From contig CAJNBP010000001.1 of NCBI GenBank assembly GCA_905221035.1, positions 230,954 to 294,953 of the forward strand: a stretch of 64,000 nucleotides of DNA, written 5' to 3'. Source of the stretch: a bacterium. GTDB taxonomy: Bacteria; Bacillota; Bacilli; Lactobacillales; Streptococcaceae. Both the position numbers and the translations under genes were made by a program. Under the pieces are notes generated by a model. That model did not search any database. It was not told where the DNA came from and saw nothing but the letters and a program-made list of their open reading frames with translations. Below, piece by piece: positions 1 to 8,466 of this stretch (positions are counted from its first letter, which is position 1; the number at the start of each line of letters is the position of its first letter).

Positions 1-2
1 GG

Positions 3-812
3 ATTCCTGTTCTGAGAAGCAAGCATGATACTTTCACCGTTGCAACCATGATCAATAAAGCCTTGTCAAATGTTCAAATTAAGACGGATATTCTGACAGT
101 TGAGAAACTTTATCGTCCGAGTCATGAGTATGGTTTTCTGAGAGAGACCGACACCGTTAAAGATTATTTGGACTTAGTTCGTAAGAATCGTAGCAGTCGT
201 TTCCCTGTTATCAATCAACACCAGATCGTTGTTGGAGTTGTAACCATGAGAGACGCTGGTGATAAGTCACCAAGTACCACAATTGACAAGGTCATGTCGC
301 GTAGTCTATTTTTGGTTGGATTATCGACAAATATTGCCAATGTGAGTCAACGGATGATTGCTGAAGACTTTGAAATGGTACCGGTTGTTCGGAATAATCA
401 AACCTTGCTTGGAGTTGTGACACGACGAGATGTCATGGAGAAAATGAGTCGTTCCCAAGTTTCGGCTCTACCAACTTTTTCTGAGCAGATTGGACAAAAA
501 CTCTCTTATCACCATGATGAGGTCGTCATTACAGTTGAGCCCTTTATGCTTGAGAAAAATGGTGTTTTGGCTAACGGCGTATTGGCAGAAATCTTGACTC
601 ACATGACCCAAGATTTAGTTGTGAATAGCGGGCGCAATCTCATTATCGAGCAGATGCTGATCTACTTTTTACAGGCTGTTCAGATTGATGATATATTGCG
701 CATTCAAGCACGCATTATCCATCATACTAGACGATCAGCTATTATTGATTACGATATTTATCATGGTCATCAGATTGTTTCAAAAGCAAATGTGACCGTT
801 AAAATTAATTAG
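3..812 (+). CDS. CBS-domain / hotdog-domain protein (YtoI-like), 5'-truncated by window edge
   Basis: The reading frame is open from the first base, so the N-terminus lies outside the window. The methionine at 48 is internal: the residues before it look like the end of a DRTGG domain. Two CBS motifs follow, each ending in a GVVT(M/R)RD signature (near 236 and 412). The last ~120 residues resemble a hotdog (thioesterase-like) fold. This order (HTH, DRTGG, CBS pair, hotdog) is that of B. subtilis YtoI-type proteins, thought to sense adenine nucleotides; the substrate is unknown. It ends 15 bp before map, so the two are probably cotranscribed. The family is clear but the physiological role is inference. 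Confidence 0.8.
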   Translation: MPVLRSKHDTFTVATMINKALSNVQIKTDILTVEKLYRPSHEYGFLRETDTVKDYLDLVRKNRSSRFPVINQHQIVVGVVTMRDAGDKSPSTTIDKVMSRSLFLVGLSTNIANVSQRMIAEDFEMVPVVRNNQTLLGVVTRRDVMEKMSRSQVSALPTFSEQIGQKLSYHHDEVVITVEPFMLEKNGVLANGVLAEILTHMTQDLVVNSGRNLIIEQMLIYFLQAVQIDDILRIQARIIHHTRRSAIIDYDIYHGHQIVSKANVTVKIN

Positions 813-827
813 AAACTAGGAGAAAAA

Positions 828-1688
828 ATGATAACATTAAAATCAGCTCGTGAAATCGAAGCTATGGATAAAGCCGGTGATTTTCTAGCAAGTATTCATA
901 TCGGCTTACGTGATTTGATTAAGCCTGGCGTAGACATGTGGGAAGTTGAAGAGTATGTTCGCCGTCGTTGTAAGGAAGAAAATTTCCTTCCCCTTCAGAT
1001 TGGGGTTGACGGTGCCATGATGGACTATCCTTATGCTACCTGTTGCTCTCTTAACGATGAAGTAGCTCACGCTTTCCCTCGTCACTATATCTTAAAAGAT
1101 GGCGATTTACTCAAGGTTGATATGGTTTTGGGAGGTCCAATTGCCAAATCTGATTTGAATGTCTCAAAATTAAACTTCAACAATGTTGAGCAAATGAAAA
1201 AATACACTCAGAGCTATTCTGGTGGTCTAGCAGACTCATGTTGGGCTTATGCTGTAGGTACACCGTCCGAAGAAGTGAAAAATTTGATGGATGTAACTAA
1301 AGAAGCCATGTACAAAGGGATTGAACAAGCTGTTGTTGGAAATCGTATCGGTGATATCGGTGCAGCTATTCAAGAATACGCTGAAAGCCGTGGTTACGGT
1401 GTTGTTCGCGATCTTGTAGGACATGGTGTTGGTCCAACAATGCACGAAGAACCAATGGTTCCTAACTATGGTATTGCAGGTCGTGGCCTCCGTCTTCGTG
1501 AAGGAATGGTCTTAACCATTGAACCAATGATCAACACAGGCGATTGGGAAATTGATACAGATATGAAGACTGGTTGGGCGCATAAGACCATCGACGGTGG
1601 CCTATCTTGTCAATATGAACACCAGTTCGTGATTACAAAAGATGGACCTGTTATCTTGACTAGTCAAGGTGAAGAAGGAACTTATTAA
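828..1688 (+). CDS. map: Methionine aminopeptidase, type I (streptococcal insert form)
   Basis: This enzyme removes the initiator methionine from nascent proteins and uses two metal ions. The pita-bread motifs are visible: LLKVDMVLGG (first metal Asp), a second Asp in LADSCWAYAVG, GHGVGPTMHEEP (His ligand), LTIEPM (Glu) and QYEHQF (Glu). At 286 residues it is longer than E. coli MetAP (264). The extra length sits between the two metal-binding Asp residues, the position of the insert known in S. pneumoniae MetAP1. The start has a good Shine-Dalgarno (aactaggag) 8 bp upstream. It lies directly behind the CBS gene and is followed by a terminator. Confidence 0.96.
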   Translation: MITLKSAREIEAMDKAGDFLASIHIGLRDLIKPGVDMWEVEEYVRRRCKEENFLPLQIGVDGAMMDYPYATCCSLNDEVAHAFPRHYILKDGDLLKVDMVLGGPIAKSDLNVSKLNFNNVEQMKKYTQSYSGGLADSCWAYAVGTPSEEVKNLMDVTKEAMYKGIEQAVVGNRIGDIGAAIQEYAESRGYGVVRDLVGHGVGPTMHEEPMVPNYGIAGRGLRLREGMVLTIEPMINTGDWEIDTDMKTGWAHKTIDGGLSCQYEHQFVITKDGPVILTSQGEEGTY

Positions 1689-1750
1689 AAGAAAGTGAAA
1701 AGACTGCTGGAAATTCATTTCCTATAGAATTCAGTAGATCTTTTCATGAT

Positions 1751-1797
1751 AAAACGCATTGTATCAAGCTTTTAAGTGCCTGATATAATGCGTTTTT
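1751..1797 (+). terminator. Rho-independent terminator after map
   Basis: An inverted repeat of about 16 bp with one mismatch (arms 1751-1766 and 1781-1796, loop ~14 nt) is followed by T residues. It separates map from the ribF promoter. Confidence 0.75.
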
Positions 1798-1888
1798 CTG
1801 ATTTTAAAAATATAATTCTTCAAAAATAGGCACTTTAGGTTAAAAAAACGACATTTCAGATTTTCTGTTCCAGAAATAGCTATCGCTA

Positions 1889-1903
1889 TGATATAATTAT
1901 TTT
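1889..1903 (+). promoter_or_regulatory. Extended -10 promoter placing the ribF transcript start at its ATG
   Basis: TGATATAAT (1889-1897) is an extended -10 with consensus TATAAT at 1892-1897. The ATG begins at 1904, only 6 bp downstream, where transcription itself would be expected to start. No Shine-Dalgarno lies between them. This points to a leaderless mRNA. There is no strong -35 at 17 bp (tccaga), as is common for extended -10 promoters. Confidence 0.6.
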
Positions 1904-2821
1904 ATGATTATTACTATTCCTATAAAGAACCAAAAAGATATTGGCACACCATCTGATTCAGTCGTTGTTCTCGGCTATTTTGATGGTATACACAAGGGGC
2001 ATCAAGAATTATTTCGTGTTGCCAATAAGGCTGCGAGAAAAGATTTATTGCCTATCGTCGTTATGACCTTTAATGAATCTCCAAAAATCGCTTTAGAGCC
2101 TTATCATCCTGATCTGTTTTTACATATTTTGAACCCTGCTGAACGTGAGAGGAAATTAAAGCGTGAAGGTGTAGAAGAATTATATCTCCTTGATTTTAGT
2201 AGTCAATTTGCTAGTCTCACGGCAGAAGAATTTTTTGCAACTTATATCAAGGCTATGAATGCCAAAATTATTGTTGCAGGTTTTGATTATACATTTGGTT
2301 CTGACCAAAAAACGGCAGAAGACTTAAAGGATTACTTTGATGGAGAAGTCATTATTGTCCCACCTGTAGAAGATGAGAAAGGAAAGATTAGTTCAACTCG
2401 TATCCGTCAAGCTATTTTAGATGGAAATGTGAAAGAAGCAGGAGAACTTTTGGGAGCACCGCTTCCATCAAGAGGGATGGTGGTTCATGGCAATGCTCGT
2501 GGTCGTACGATTGGTTATCCAACAGCTAATTTAGTGCTTTTAGACCGTACTTATATGCCAGCAGATGGCGTTTATGTCGTTGATGTTGAGATTCAAAGAC
2601 AGAAGTATCGTGCTATGGCTAGTGTCGGGAAAAACGTGACCTTTGATGGAGAAGAAGCACGTTTTGAAGTCAATATTTTTGATTTTAATCAAGATATTTA
2701 TGGGGAAACCGTCATGGTTTATTGGCTTGATCGCATTCGAGATATGACAAAATTTGATTCTGTTGATCAATTAGTGGATCAGTTAAAGGCTGATGAAGAA
2801 GTCGCTCGGAATTGGTCTTAA
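1904..2821 (+). CDS. ribF: Bifunctional riboflavin kinase / FAD synthetase
   Basis: This enzyme phosphorylates riboflavin to FMN and adenylylates FMN to FAD in the cytoplasm. The N-terminal nucleotidyltransferase domain has LGYFDGIHKGHQ (residues 23-34) and SSTRIR near 165. The C-terminal flavokinase domain has the GRTIGYPTAN signature (residues ~200-209). The length of 305 residues is normal. The first ATG is required, because the HIGH-like motif starts only about 20 residues in. No ribosome binding site precedes it and the -10 box is 6 bp away, so translation is probably from a leaderless transcript. It is a single gene between a terminator and the convergent yitT gene. Confidence 0.95.
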   Translation: MIITIPIKNQKDIGTPSDSVVVLGYFDGIHKGHQELFRVANKAARKDLLPIVVMTFNESPKIALEPYHPDLFLHILNPAERERKLKREGVEELYLLDFSSQFASLTAEEFFATYIKAMNAKIIVAGFDYTFGSDQKTAEDLKDYFDGEVIIVPPVEDEKGKISSTRIRQAILDGNVKEAGELLGAPLPSRGMVVHGNARGRTIGYPTANLVLLDRTYMPADGVYVVDVEIQRQKYRAMASVGKNVTFDGEEARFEVNIFDFNQDIYGETVMVYWLDRIRDMTKFDSVDQLVDQLKADEEVARNWS

Positions 2822-2908
2822 GAGTTTGAGTAAAGAAAAAAGAGGTTGTTTGTAACCCAAAAGATAGATGATTTAGTCTAACTTTTGAGGTCACGACATT
2901 ACCTCTTT

Positions 2909-3757
2909 TTATTCTTTTTCAAAGGTAAATCCTTCTCCAAGGATTTCATGGGCTTCTGTAATAGTTATAAAGGCTTGAGGATCGATTCGATGAATCATTT
3001 CCTTCATTTTCACAATTTCATTTCTACCGACAATACAGTAAATGATTTTCAAATCTTTTTTACTATAGTAGCCTTGACCGGAAATAAAAGTAACACCTCT
3101 TCCTAGGTCATCATTAATCGCTTTAGCAAGTTGGTCAGGACGTTTTGTGATAATCATAAAGCCTTTACCTGCGTAGCCACCTTCGCCAATCAAATCAATG
3201 ACACGCGAAACGATAAAATCAAATAAGAGTGTGTAGGAGACCAATCGTAAATCCTTGAAGATTAGGAGAATAAGCATGAGAATACAAAAATCTAAGATAA
3301 AGAGCAGTTTCCCCATGGATATATGAGTGTATTTATTGAGAATACGAGCTAGAATATCAGTTCCGCCCGTCGTACCTCCAGCATTAAAGATAATTCCGAG
3401 GCCAATTCCCAATAGAATTCCCGCTATAAGAGCTGTGATTAGTAAATCACCTTGAAGATCAATATGAAGGGGAACACGCTCAAAAAAAGCCAACCAAGCG
3501 GACAAAGCTAAGGTTCCAAGCAAACTAGAATAGAGAGATTTTACTCCAAAGATCTTCCAAGCCAAGATGAAAAGGGGAATATTAATCAGCAGGTTCATGA
3601 GGGAAACAGGGATTTTAAAAAGATAAAAGGTGATGAGGGTAATACCTGTCGCCCCTCCTTCAAAGAGATGATGGGGAACTACAAAATAAGTCAGTCCAAA
3701 AGCATAAATAGCAGCACCTAGTAAAATGGTAAAAATGGGGTAAATTTTTTTAATCAT
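2909..3757 (-). CDS. YitT family membrane protein (DUF161 + DUF2179)
   Basis: This is an integral membrane protein of 282 residues with about five hydrophobic helices in the first ~200 residues. A Gly-rich stretch (AGGTTGGTDILARI) typical of the YitT/DUF161 family lies between helices. A C-terminal DUF2179-like domain contains RGVTFISGQGYYS. The transport substrate is not established for the family. It is convergent with ribF and divergent from degV, with a ~140-bp shared promoter region. The start is ATG after an aaagaggtg-type ribosome binding site. The assignment is at family level only. Confidence 0.85.
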   Translation of the reverse strand: MIKKIYPIFTILLGAAIYAFGLTYFVVPHHLFEGGATGITLITFYLFKIPVSLMNLLINIPLFILAWKIFGVKSLYSSLLGTLALSAWLAFFERVPLHIDLQGDLLITALIAGILLGIGLGIIFNAGGTTGGTDILARILNKYTHISMGKLLFILDFCILMLILLIFKDLRLVSYTLLFDFIVSRVIDLIGEGGYAGKGFMIITKRPDQLAKAINDDLGRGVTFISGQGYYSKKDLKIIYCIVGRNEIVKMKEMIHRIDPQAFITITEAHEILGEGFTFEKE

Positions 3758-3898
3758 AGGACACCTCTTTTCTTATAAGTTGATTATATCAAATTTTTAC
3801 GGAAAATTTGATTGACTCCATTAGGATTTTTAATCTTTTTTTGATATAATTAGAAGTAAGAAAACCAATCTGAATCCTAAAATAGAAAGATTGATACT

Positions 3899-4738
3899 AT
3901 GACAAAAATTAAGATTGTAACCGATTCATCTGTTACTATTGAACCAGAACTCGTAAAACAATTAGATATTACAATTGTTCCATTATCTGTAATGATTGAT
4001 AATGTTGTTTATTCTGATGCTGATTTGAAAGAAGAAGGTAAATTTCTTCAGTTGATGCAAGCAAGTAAGAATCTTCCTAAGACAAGTCAACCGCCTGTAG
4101 GTGTCTTCGCTGAAGTTTTTGAAGACCTATGCAAGGATGGTAGCCAGATTCTTGCTATTCATATGTCCCATGCTCTTTCTGGTACTGTAGAAGCAGCGCG
4201 CCAAGGTGCCAGCCTATCTACTGCCGACGTGACAGTTATTGATAGCTCCTTCACTGACCAAGCCTTGAAATTCCAAGTTGTTGAGGCTGCAAAATTAGCA
4301 CAAGAAGGCAAAGAGTTGGAGACGATTTTAGCTCATGTAGAAGATGTAAAAAACCATACAGAGCTTTATATTGGTGTTTCTACTCTAGAAAATCTAGTAA
4401 AAGGTGGACGAATTGGCCGTGTAACTGGATTGTTGAGCTCACTTCTCAATATCCGTGTTGTCATGCAAATGAAAGACCATGAATTGCAGCCAATGGTTAA
4501 AGGTCGTGGTGCTAAAACCTTTAAAAAATGGTTGGAAGAGTTGAGAACATCACTCTCTGAACGTTCTGTAGCAGAGATTGGAATTTCATATTCTGGTAGT
4601 GCTGATTGGGCAAAAGAGATGAAAGAAAGCTTACAAGCTTATGTTGAACAGCCAATTTCTGTTTTGGAAACGGGTTCCATTATTCAAACGCACACAGGTG
4701 AGAATGCTTGGGCTATTTTGGTACGTTACCACTCCTAA
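3899..4738 (+). CDS. DegV family fatty-acid-binding protein
   Basis: The N-terminus [10 protein letters not shown] is the DegV signature. [14 protein letters not shown] and GGRIGRVTG contain the conserved lipid-headgroup and fold residues. DegV proteins bind a single fatty acid; the related FakB proteins hand it to FakA kinase for phosphorylation. Whether this copy works with FakA cannot be told from sequence. It has 279 residues, the usual length. An extended -10 (TGATATAAT, 3842-3850) lies ~50 bp upstream. The next gene, hup, has its own promoter. Confidence 0.9.
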   Translation: MTKIKIVTDSSVTIEPELVKQLDITIVPLSVMIDNVVYSDADLKEEGKFLQLMQASKNLPKTSQPPVGVFAEVFEDLCKDGSQILAIHMSHALSGTVEAARQGASLSTADVTVIDSSFTDQALKFQVVEAAKLAQEGKELETILAHVEDVKNHTELYIGVSTLENLVKGGRIGRVTGLLSSLLNIRVVMQMKDHELQPMVKGRGAKTFKKWLEELRTSLSERSVAEIGISYSGSADWAKEMKESLQAYVEQPISVLETGSIIQTHTGENAWAILVRYHS

Positions 4739-4775
4739 AAAAATAAAGAAAATGGGAAGAAATAGCGTTTTTAAC

Positions 4776-4804
4776 TTGACCTAAAAGGGATTTTAGGATA
4801 TGAT
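4776..4804 (+). promoter_or_regulatory. hup promoter with a hairpin-like repeat in the spacer
   Basis: -35 TTGACC (4776-4781), 17-bp spacer, -10 TATGAT (4799-4804). The spacer holds a perfect inverted repeat, CCTAAAA (4780-4786) and TTTTAGG (4791-4797), which could be an operator. Confidence 0.7.
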
Positions 4805-4845
4805 TATATTTGTTAATTAGAAATTAATTTGGAGGAATCATTAAC

Positions 4846-5121
4846 ATGGCAAACAAACAAGATTTGATCGCTAAAGTAGCAGAAGCTACAGAATTGACTA
4901 AGAAAGACTCAGCAGCAGCAGTTGAAGCTGTATTTGCAGCAGTAGCTGACTACCTTGCAGCTGGTGAAAAAGTTCAATTGATCGGTTTTGGTAACTTTGA
5001 AGTTCGTGAACGTGCTGCTCGTAAAGGTCGCAACCCACAAACTGGTAAAGAAATCACAATTGCAGCTTCTAAAGTTCCAGCATTCAAAGCTGGTAAAGCT
5101 CTTAAAGACGCTGTTAAATAA
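4846..5121 (+). CDS. hup: Histone-like DNA-binding protein HU
   Basis: HU is the essential nucleoid protein of streptococci. It bends DNA as a homodimer. The 91-residue sequence has the [21 protein letters not shown] start, the hinge [21 protein letters not shown] with the DNA-intercalating RNPQTG turn, and the basic C-terminus. A strong ribosome binding site (ggagga) lies 9 bp upstream. Codon use is highly biased to the preferred set, as expected for a very abundant protein. It has its own promoter and terminator, so it is monocistronic. Confidence 0.98.
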   Translation: MANKQDLIAKVAEATELTKKDSAAAVEAVFAAVADYLAAGEKVQLIGFGNFEVRERAARKGRNPQTGKEITIAASKVPAFKAGKALKDAVK

Positions 5122-5130
5122 TCAGCCTTT

Positions 5131-5178
5131 AAAAAGCCTGTCATATCAAGCATTTGAGCTTGTGTGATGGGCTTTTTT
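5131..5178 (+). terminator. hup terminator
   Basis: A long imperfect hairpin (aaaaagcc ... gggctttttt, with internal gtcatatcaagc / gcttgtgtgat pairing) ends in a T run just after the hup stop. Confidence 0.85.
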
Positions 5179-5334
5179 GTGCTCTTAGGGCATTTCTGGG
5201 GCAAAATCTGAATTAACGAGTGGCAGAAAAGGTCATTCAAAAATAGGCTAATTCAATTTGCGTAGCAGAAATCATACAAATAAAATTGATTATAGTAAAA
5301 TAGGATTAGAAATCTTAAGAAAGTTGGTTCTTTA

Positions 5335-6042
5335 TTGGAAACGATAGTATTTTCAATCTCCGTTTTTCTAGCAGGGATCTTGTCCTTCTTTTCCCCTTGT
5401 ATTTTTCCTCTGTTACCCGTTTATACTGGAATTTTGCTGGATGATCAGGAAAGTGCAAAAAGTTTTTCCTTATTTGGGAGAAAGGTTCTTTGGTCGGGTC
5501 TGATTCGAACGCTTTGCTTTATCGTGGGTATTTCTCTTATTTTCTTTATTCTAGGATTTGGTGCTGGTTACTTTGGTAATATTCTCTATGCCAATTGGTT
5601 TCGCTATACCATGGGTACGATTATCATCATTTTAGGCCTTCACCAGATGGAAATTTTTCATTTTAAGAAATTAGAGGTTCAAAAAAGCTTTACTTTTAAG
5701 AAATCAGAAGCCAATCGTTATTGGTCAGCCTTTTTACTCGGTATTACCTTTAGCTTCGGTTGGACGCCATGTATCGGTCCAGTTTTGAGTTCGGTTTTAG
5801 CGCTTGCGGCTTCTGGTGGTAATGGGGCTTGGCAGGGAGCTATTTATACCTTGATTTACACTCTGGGGATGGCCATTCCTTTCTTGGTTTTGGCACTAGC
5901 TTCAGGCGTAGTCATGCCTTATTTTAGTAAAATCAAGCGTCATATGATGCTACTGAAGAAAATTGGTGGTTTCCTCATTATTTTAATGGGAATTTTGTTA
6001 ATACTAGGACAAGTAAATGTTCTAGCTGGAATTTTTGAATAA
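5335..6042 (+). CDS. ccdA: CcdA-type thiol-disulfide exchange membrane protein
   Basis: CcdA carries electrons across the membrane from cytoplasmic thioredoxin to extracytoplasmic thiol proteins. Its six-helix DsbD-core has both redox Cys motifs: FFSPCIFPLLPVY (first helix) and GWTPCIGPVLSS (fourth helix). The length of 235 residues is normal. The start is a TTG at 5335, since no ATG fits before the first conserved helix; the ribosome binding site is weak. Only 11 bp separate it from the thioredoxin-like lipoprotein gene, so this is the ccdA2-etrx2 type pair of pneumococci, which feeds surface methionine sulfoxide reductase. Confidence 0.93.
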   Translation: METIVFSISVFLAGILSFFSPCIFPLLPVYTGILLDDQESAKSFSLFGRKVLWSGLIRTLCFIVGISLIFFILGFGAGYFGNILYANWFRYTMGTIIIILGLHQMEIFHFKKLEVQKSFTFKKSEANRYWSAFLLGITFSFGWTPCIGPVLSSVLALAASGGNGAWQGAIYTLIYTLGMAIPFLVLALASGVVMPYFSKIKRHMMLLKKIGGFLIILMGILLILGQVNVLAGIFE

Positions 6043-6053
6043 AGGAGAAAAAG

Positions 6054-6611
6054 ATGAAAAAAGTAATGTTTACTGGCTTAAGCCTCTTGTCATTAGTCGT
6101 ATTAATGGCTTGTGGTGAGGAAGAGACTAAAAAGCCTCAAGCAGCACAACAGCCAAAACAACAAACTACTGTACAACAAATTGCTGTTGGAAAAGAGGCT
6201 CCAGACTTCACCTTGCAATCTATGGATGGTAAAGAAGTTAAGTTATCTGATTATAAGGGTAAAAAAGTCTATTTGAAGTTTTGGGCTTCCTGGTGTGGTC
6301 CATGTAAGAAAAGTATGCCAGAGTTGATGGAACTAGCGGCGAAACCAGATCGTGATTTCGAAATTCTTAGTGTCATTGCCCCAGGAATTCAAGGTGAAAA
6401 AACTGTTGAGCAATTCCCACAATGGTTTCAAGATCAAGGTTATAAGGATATCCCAGTTCTTTATGATATCAAAGCAACCACCTTCCAAGCTTATCAAATC
6501 CGAAGCATTCCTACAGAATACCTGATTGATAGTCAAGGAAAGATTGGAAAGATTCAATTTGGTGCTATCAGTAATGCAGATGCAGAAGCAGCCTTTAAAG
6601 AAATGAACTAG
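6054..6611 (+). CDS. etrx2: Extracellular thioredoxin-like lipoprotein (Etrx2 type)
   Basis: This is a membrane-anchored TlpA/ResA-like thioredoxin. The lipobox VLMAC is at residues 16-20, then a short Q/K-rich linker. The redox-like domain starts at GKEAPDFTLQ and has active site WASWCGPCKKS. The cis-proline region SIPTEYLID is near the end. Its 185 residues match pneumococcal Etrx2. It is expected to receive electrons from the CcdA upstream and reduce surface MsrAB. A terminator hairpin follows at about 6618-6651. Confidence 0.92.
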   Translation: MKKVMFTGLSLLSLVVLMACGEEETKKPQAAQQPKQQTTVQQIAVGKEAPDFTLQSMDGKEVKLSDYKGKKVYLKFWASWCGPCKKSMPELMELAAKPDRDFEILSVIAPGIQGEKTVEQFPQWFQDQGYKDIPVLYDIKATTFQAYQIRSIPTEYLIDSQGKIGKIQFGAISNADAEAAFKEMN

Positions 6612-6617
6612 AATCGA

Positions 6618-6651
6618 TAAAAATCTGATTACAAGATGTAGTCAGATTTTT
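6618..6651 (+). terminator. Terminator of the ccdA-etrx2 operon
   Basis: The inverted repeat aaatctgattac / gtagtcagattt with a 5-nt loop is followed by a run of T. Confidence 0.8.
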
Positions 6652-6732
6652 TTAGAAAAACATTTTATAAATATTCACGAATCTCCTATATTTATGGTAA
6701 AATAGAATCATCATTTTATTTTGGAGTGAAAG

Positions 6733-8124
6733 ATGAATATATTTAGAACAAAGAATGTTAGTTTGGATAAAACGGAGATGCACAGGCATTTGAAGTTATG
6801 GGATTTGATTCTTCTGGGTATCGGAGCCATGGTAGGGACGGGCGTCTTTACGATTACAGGTACTGCAGCTGCAACTCTTGCTGGTCCAGCCCTAGTGATC
6901 TCAATCGTCATTTCTGCCTTGTGCGTGGGATTATCAGCCCTCTTTTTTGCAGAATTTGCCTCGCGAGTACCTGCTACAGGTGGTGCTTACAGCTATCTCT
7001 ATGCCATTTTAGGAGAATTCCCAGCTTGGTTGGCTGGTTGGTTAACCATGATGGAGTTCATGACAGCCATATCAGGCGTAGCTTCGGGTTGGGCAGCTTA
7101 TTTTAAAGGCTTACTCTCTCAATACGGGATAGCCCTTCCTCAGGCTTTAAATGGTACCTTTAATCCTCAAGCAGGGACATTCGTTGATTTATTGCCTATT
7201 CTTGTCTTGGTATTGGTGACCTCACTTGTTTTACTCAATGCCAAGGCAGCCTTACGCTTTAATTCTATTCTAGTTATTTTGAAATTTTCCGCTTTAGCTC
7301 TCTTTGTTTTAGTAGGAATTTGGCATATCAAGCTTGATAATTGGAGCAATTTTGCTCCGTATGGTTTTGGACAAATCTATGGTGCTAGTACTGGTATTAT
7401 GGCTGGTGCGTCCTTAATGTTCTTTGGATTTTTGGGATTTGAATCCATCTCTATGGCTGTAGATGAAGTCAAGACTCCTCAAAAAAATATTCCTAGAGGG
7501 ATTGTCTTATCGCTATCTATCGTAACTATTCTTTATGCCTTGGTGACGCTTGTCTTGACTGGTGTTGTCCATTATAGCCATCTAAATGTCGACGATGCTG
7601 TTGCCTATGCCCTTCGTAGTGTTGGGATTAGTTGGGCAGCCAACTATGTGTCATTGGTGGCTATCTTGACCTTGATTACGGTTTGTATCTCGATGACCTA
7701 TGCCCTATCGCGTATGATTTACAGTTTAGCGCGTGATGGCTTGATGCCTGCCGCCTTTAAAGAACTAACGAAGACTAGCAAGGTACCAAAGAATGCTACT
7801 ATTTTAACAGGTTTAGCTTCAGCGGTAGCAGCAGGAATGTTCCCTCTTGCTAGTATAGCAGCCTTCTTAAATATTTGTACCTTGTCTTACCTGATCATGC
7901 TGGCTTATGGGCTGATTCGCTTACGGAAAGAAAAAGGAATGCCCAAAGCTGGAGAATTTAAAACACCATTGGTACCCTTATTACCTATTTTATCAATCAT
8001 CATTTGTTTATCCTTTATGTTGCAGTATAATATGGAAACCTGGATTGCTTTCCTAGTTGCATTGTTAGTAGGAAGTATGATTTATTTCACTTATGGTTAT
8101 AAGCATTCTACCATAGAAGAATAA
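6733..8124 (+). CDS. APC family amino acid permease
   Basis: A 463-residue cytoplasmic membrane transporter of the amino acid-polyamine-organocation superfamily (YfnA/cationic amino acid transporter type). The first helix has the helix-breaking substrate motif GIGAMVGTGVF (residues ~32-42). About 12 hydrophobic segments follow. FLGFESISMAVDE is the conserved helix 6 region. The substrate cannot be decided. The ATG has a ribosome binding site (ttggagtg). Its stop codon touches the start of a BOX repeat, which probably supplies the end of the transcript. Confidence 0.9.
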   Translation: MNIFRTKNVSLDKTEMHRHLKLWDLILLGIGAMVGTGVFTITGTAAATLAGPALVISIVISALCVGLSALFFAEFASRVPATGGAYSYLYAILGEFPAWLAGWLTMMEFMTAISGVASGWAAYFKGLLSQYGIALPQALNGTFNPQAGTFVDLLPILVLVLVTSLVLLNAKAALRFNSILVILKFSALALFVLVGIWHIKLDNWSNFAPYGFGQIYGASTGIMAGASLMFFGFLGFESISMAVDEVKTPQKNIPRGIVLSLSIVTILYALVTLVLTGVVHYSHLNVDDAVAYALRSVGISWAANYVSLVAILTLITVCISMTYALSRMIYSLARDGLMPAAFKELTKTSKVPKNATILTGLASAVAAGMFPLASIAAFLNICTLSYLIMLAYGLIRLRKEKGMPKAGEFKTPLVPLLPILSIIICLSFMLQYNMETWIAFLVALLVGSMIYFTYGYKHSTIEE

Positions 8125-8320
8125 TACTCTTCGAAAATCTCTTCAAACCACGTCAGCTTCGCCTTGCCGTATATATGGTTACTGACTTCGTCAGTTTCAT
8201 CTACAACCTCAAAAACATGTTTTGAGCTGACTTCGTCAGTTCTATCTGCAACCTCAAAGTCGTGCTTTGAGCAGCCTGCGGCTAGCTTCCTAATTTGCTC
8301 TTTGATTTTCATTGAGTATA
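8124..8320 (+). repeat. BOX element (boxA-boxB-boxB-boxC)
   Basis: This is the pneumococcal-type interspersed repeat. boxA begins atactcttcgaaaatctctt and includes cgtcagcttcgccttgccgt. Two boxB units follow, each starting with the actgacttcgtcagtt palindrome, and boxC carries gcctgcggctagcttcctaa and ends attgagtat. The ends (atactctt / attgagtat) are inverted. It lies between the permease and the zinc locus and overlaps the last base of the permease stop codon. BOX elements are non-autonomous, are probably mobilised in trans, and can alter expression of neighbouring genes. Confidence 0.93.
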
Positions 8321-8402
8321 TAAAGTGAGAATCTGTTGAGTTGTTGAAACTCAGCAGATTTTTATATGTGAAAGAAATTTTCAATTTTTTTCTAAAAATA
8401 GC

Positions 8403-8444
8403 TTGACAGATTAAATTTTTAGGAGTAGAATGTTTACCAGTTAA
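8403..8444 (+). promoter_or_regulatory. adcAII promoter with AdcR-like zinc operator
   Basis: -35 TTGACA (8403-8408), 17-bp spacer, -10 TAGAAT (8426-8431). TTTACCAGTTAA (8433-8444) matches the AdcR box TTAACYRGTTAA at 11 of 12 positions, just downstream of the -10. This predicts zinc-dependent repression of adcAII and the following pht gene. Confidence 0.8.
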
Positions 8445-8466
8445 TTAAATAGTTAAGGAGTTATCC

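Noticed and set aside
8097..8384. 95-codon minus-strand ORF
   Set aside because: It is translation of the BOX element (repeated DEVSSKHVFEVVDETDEVS), not a gene.
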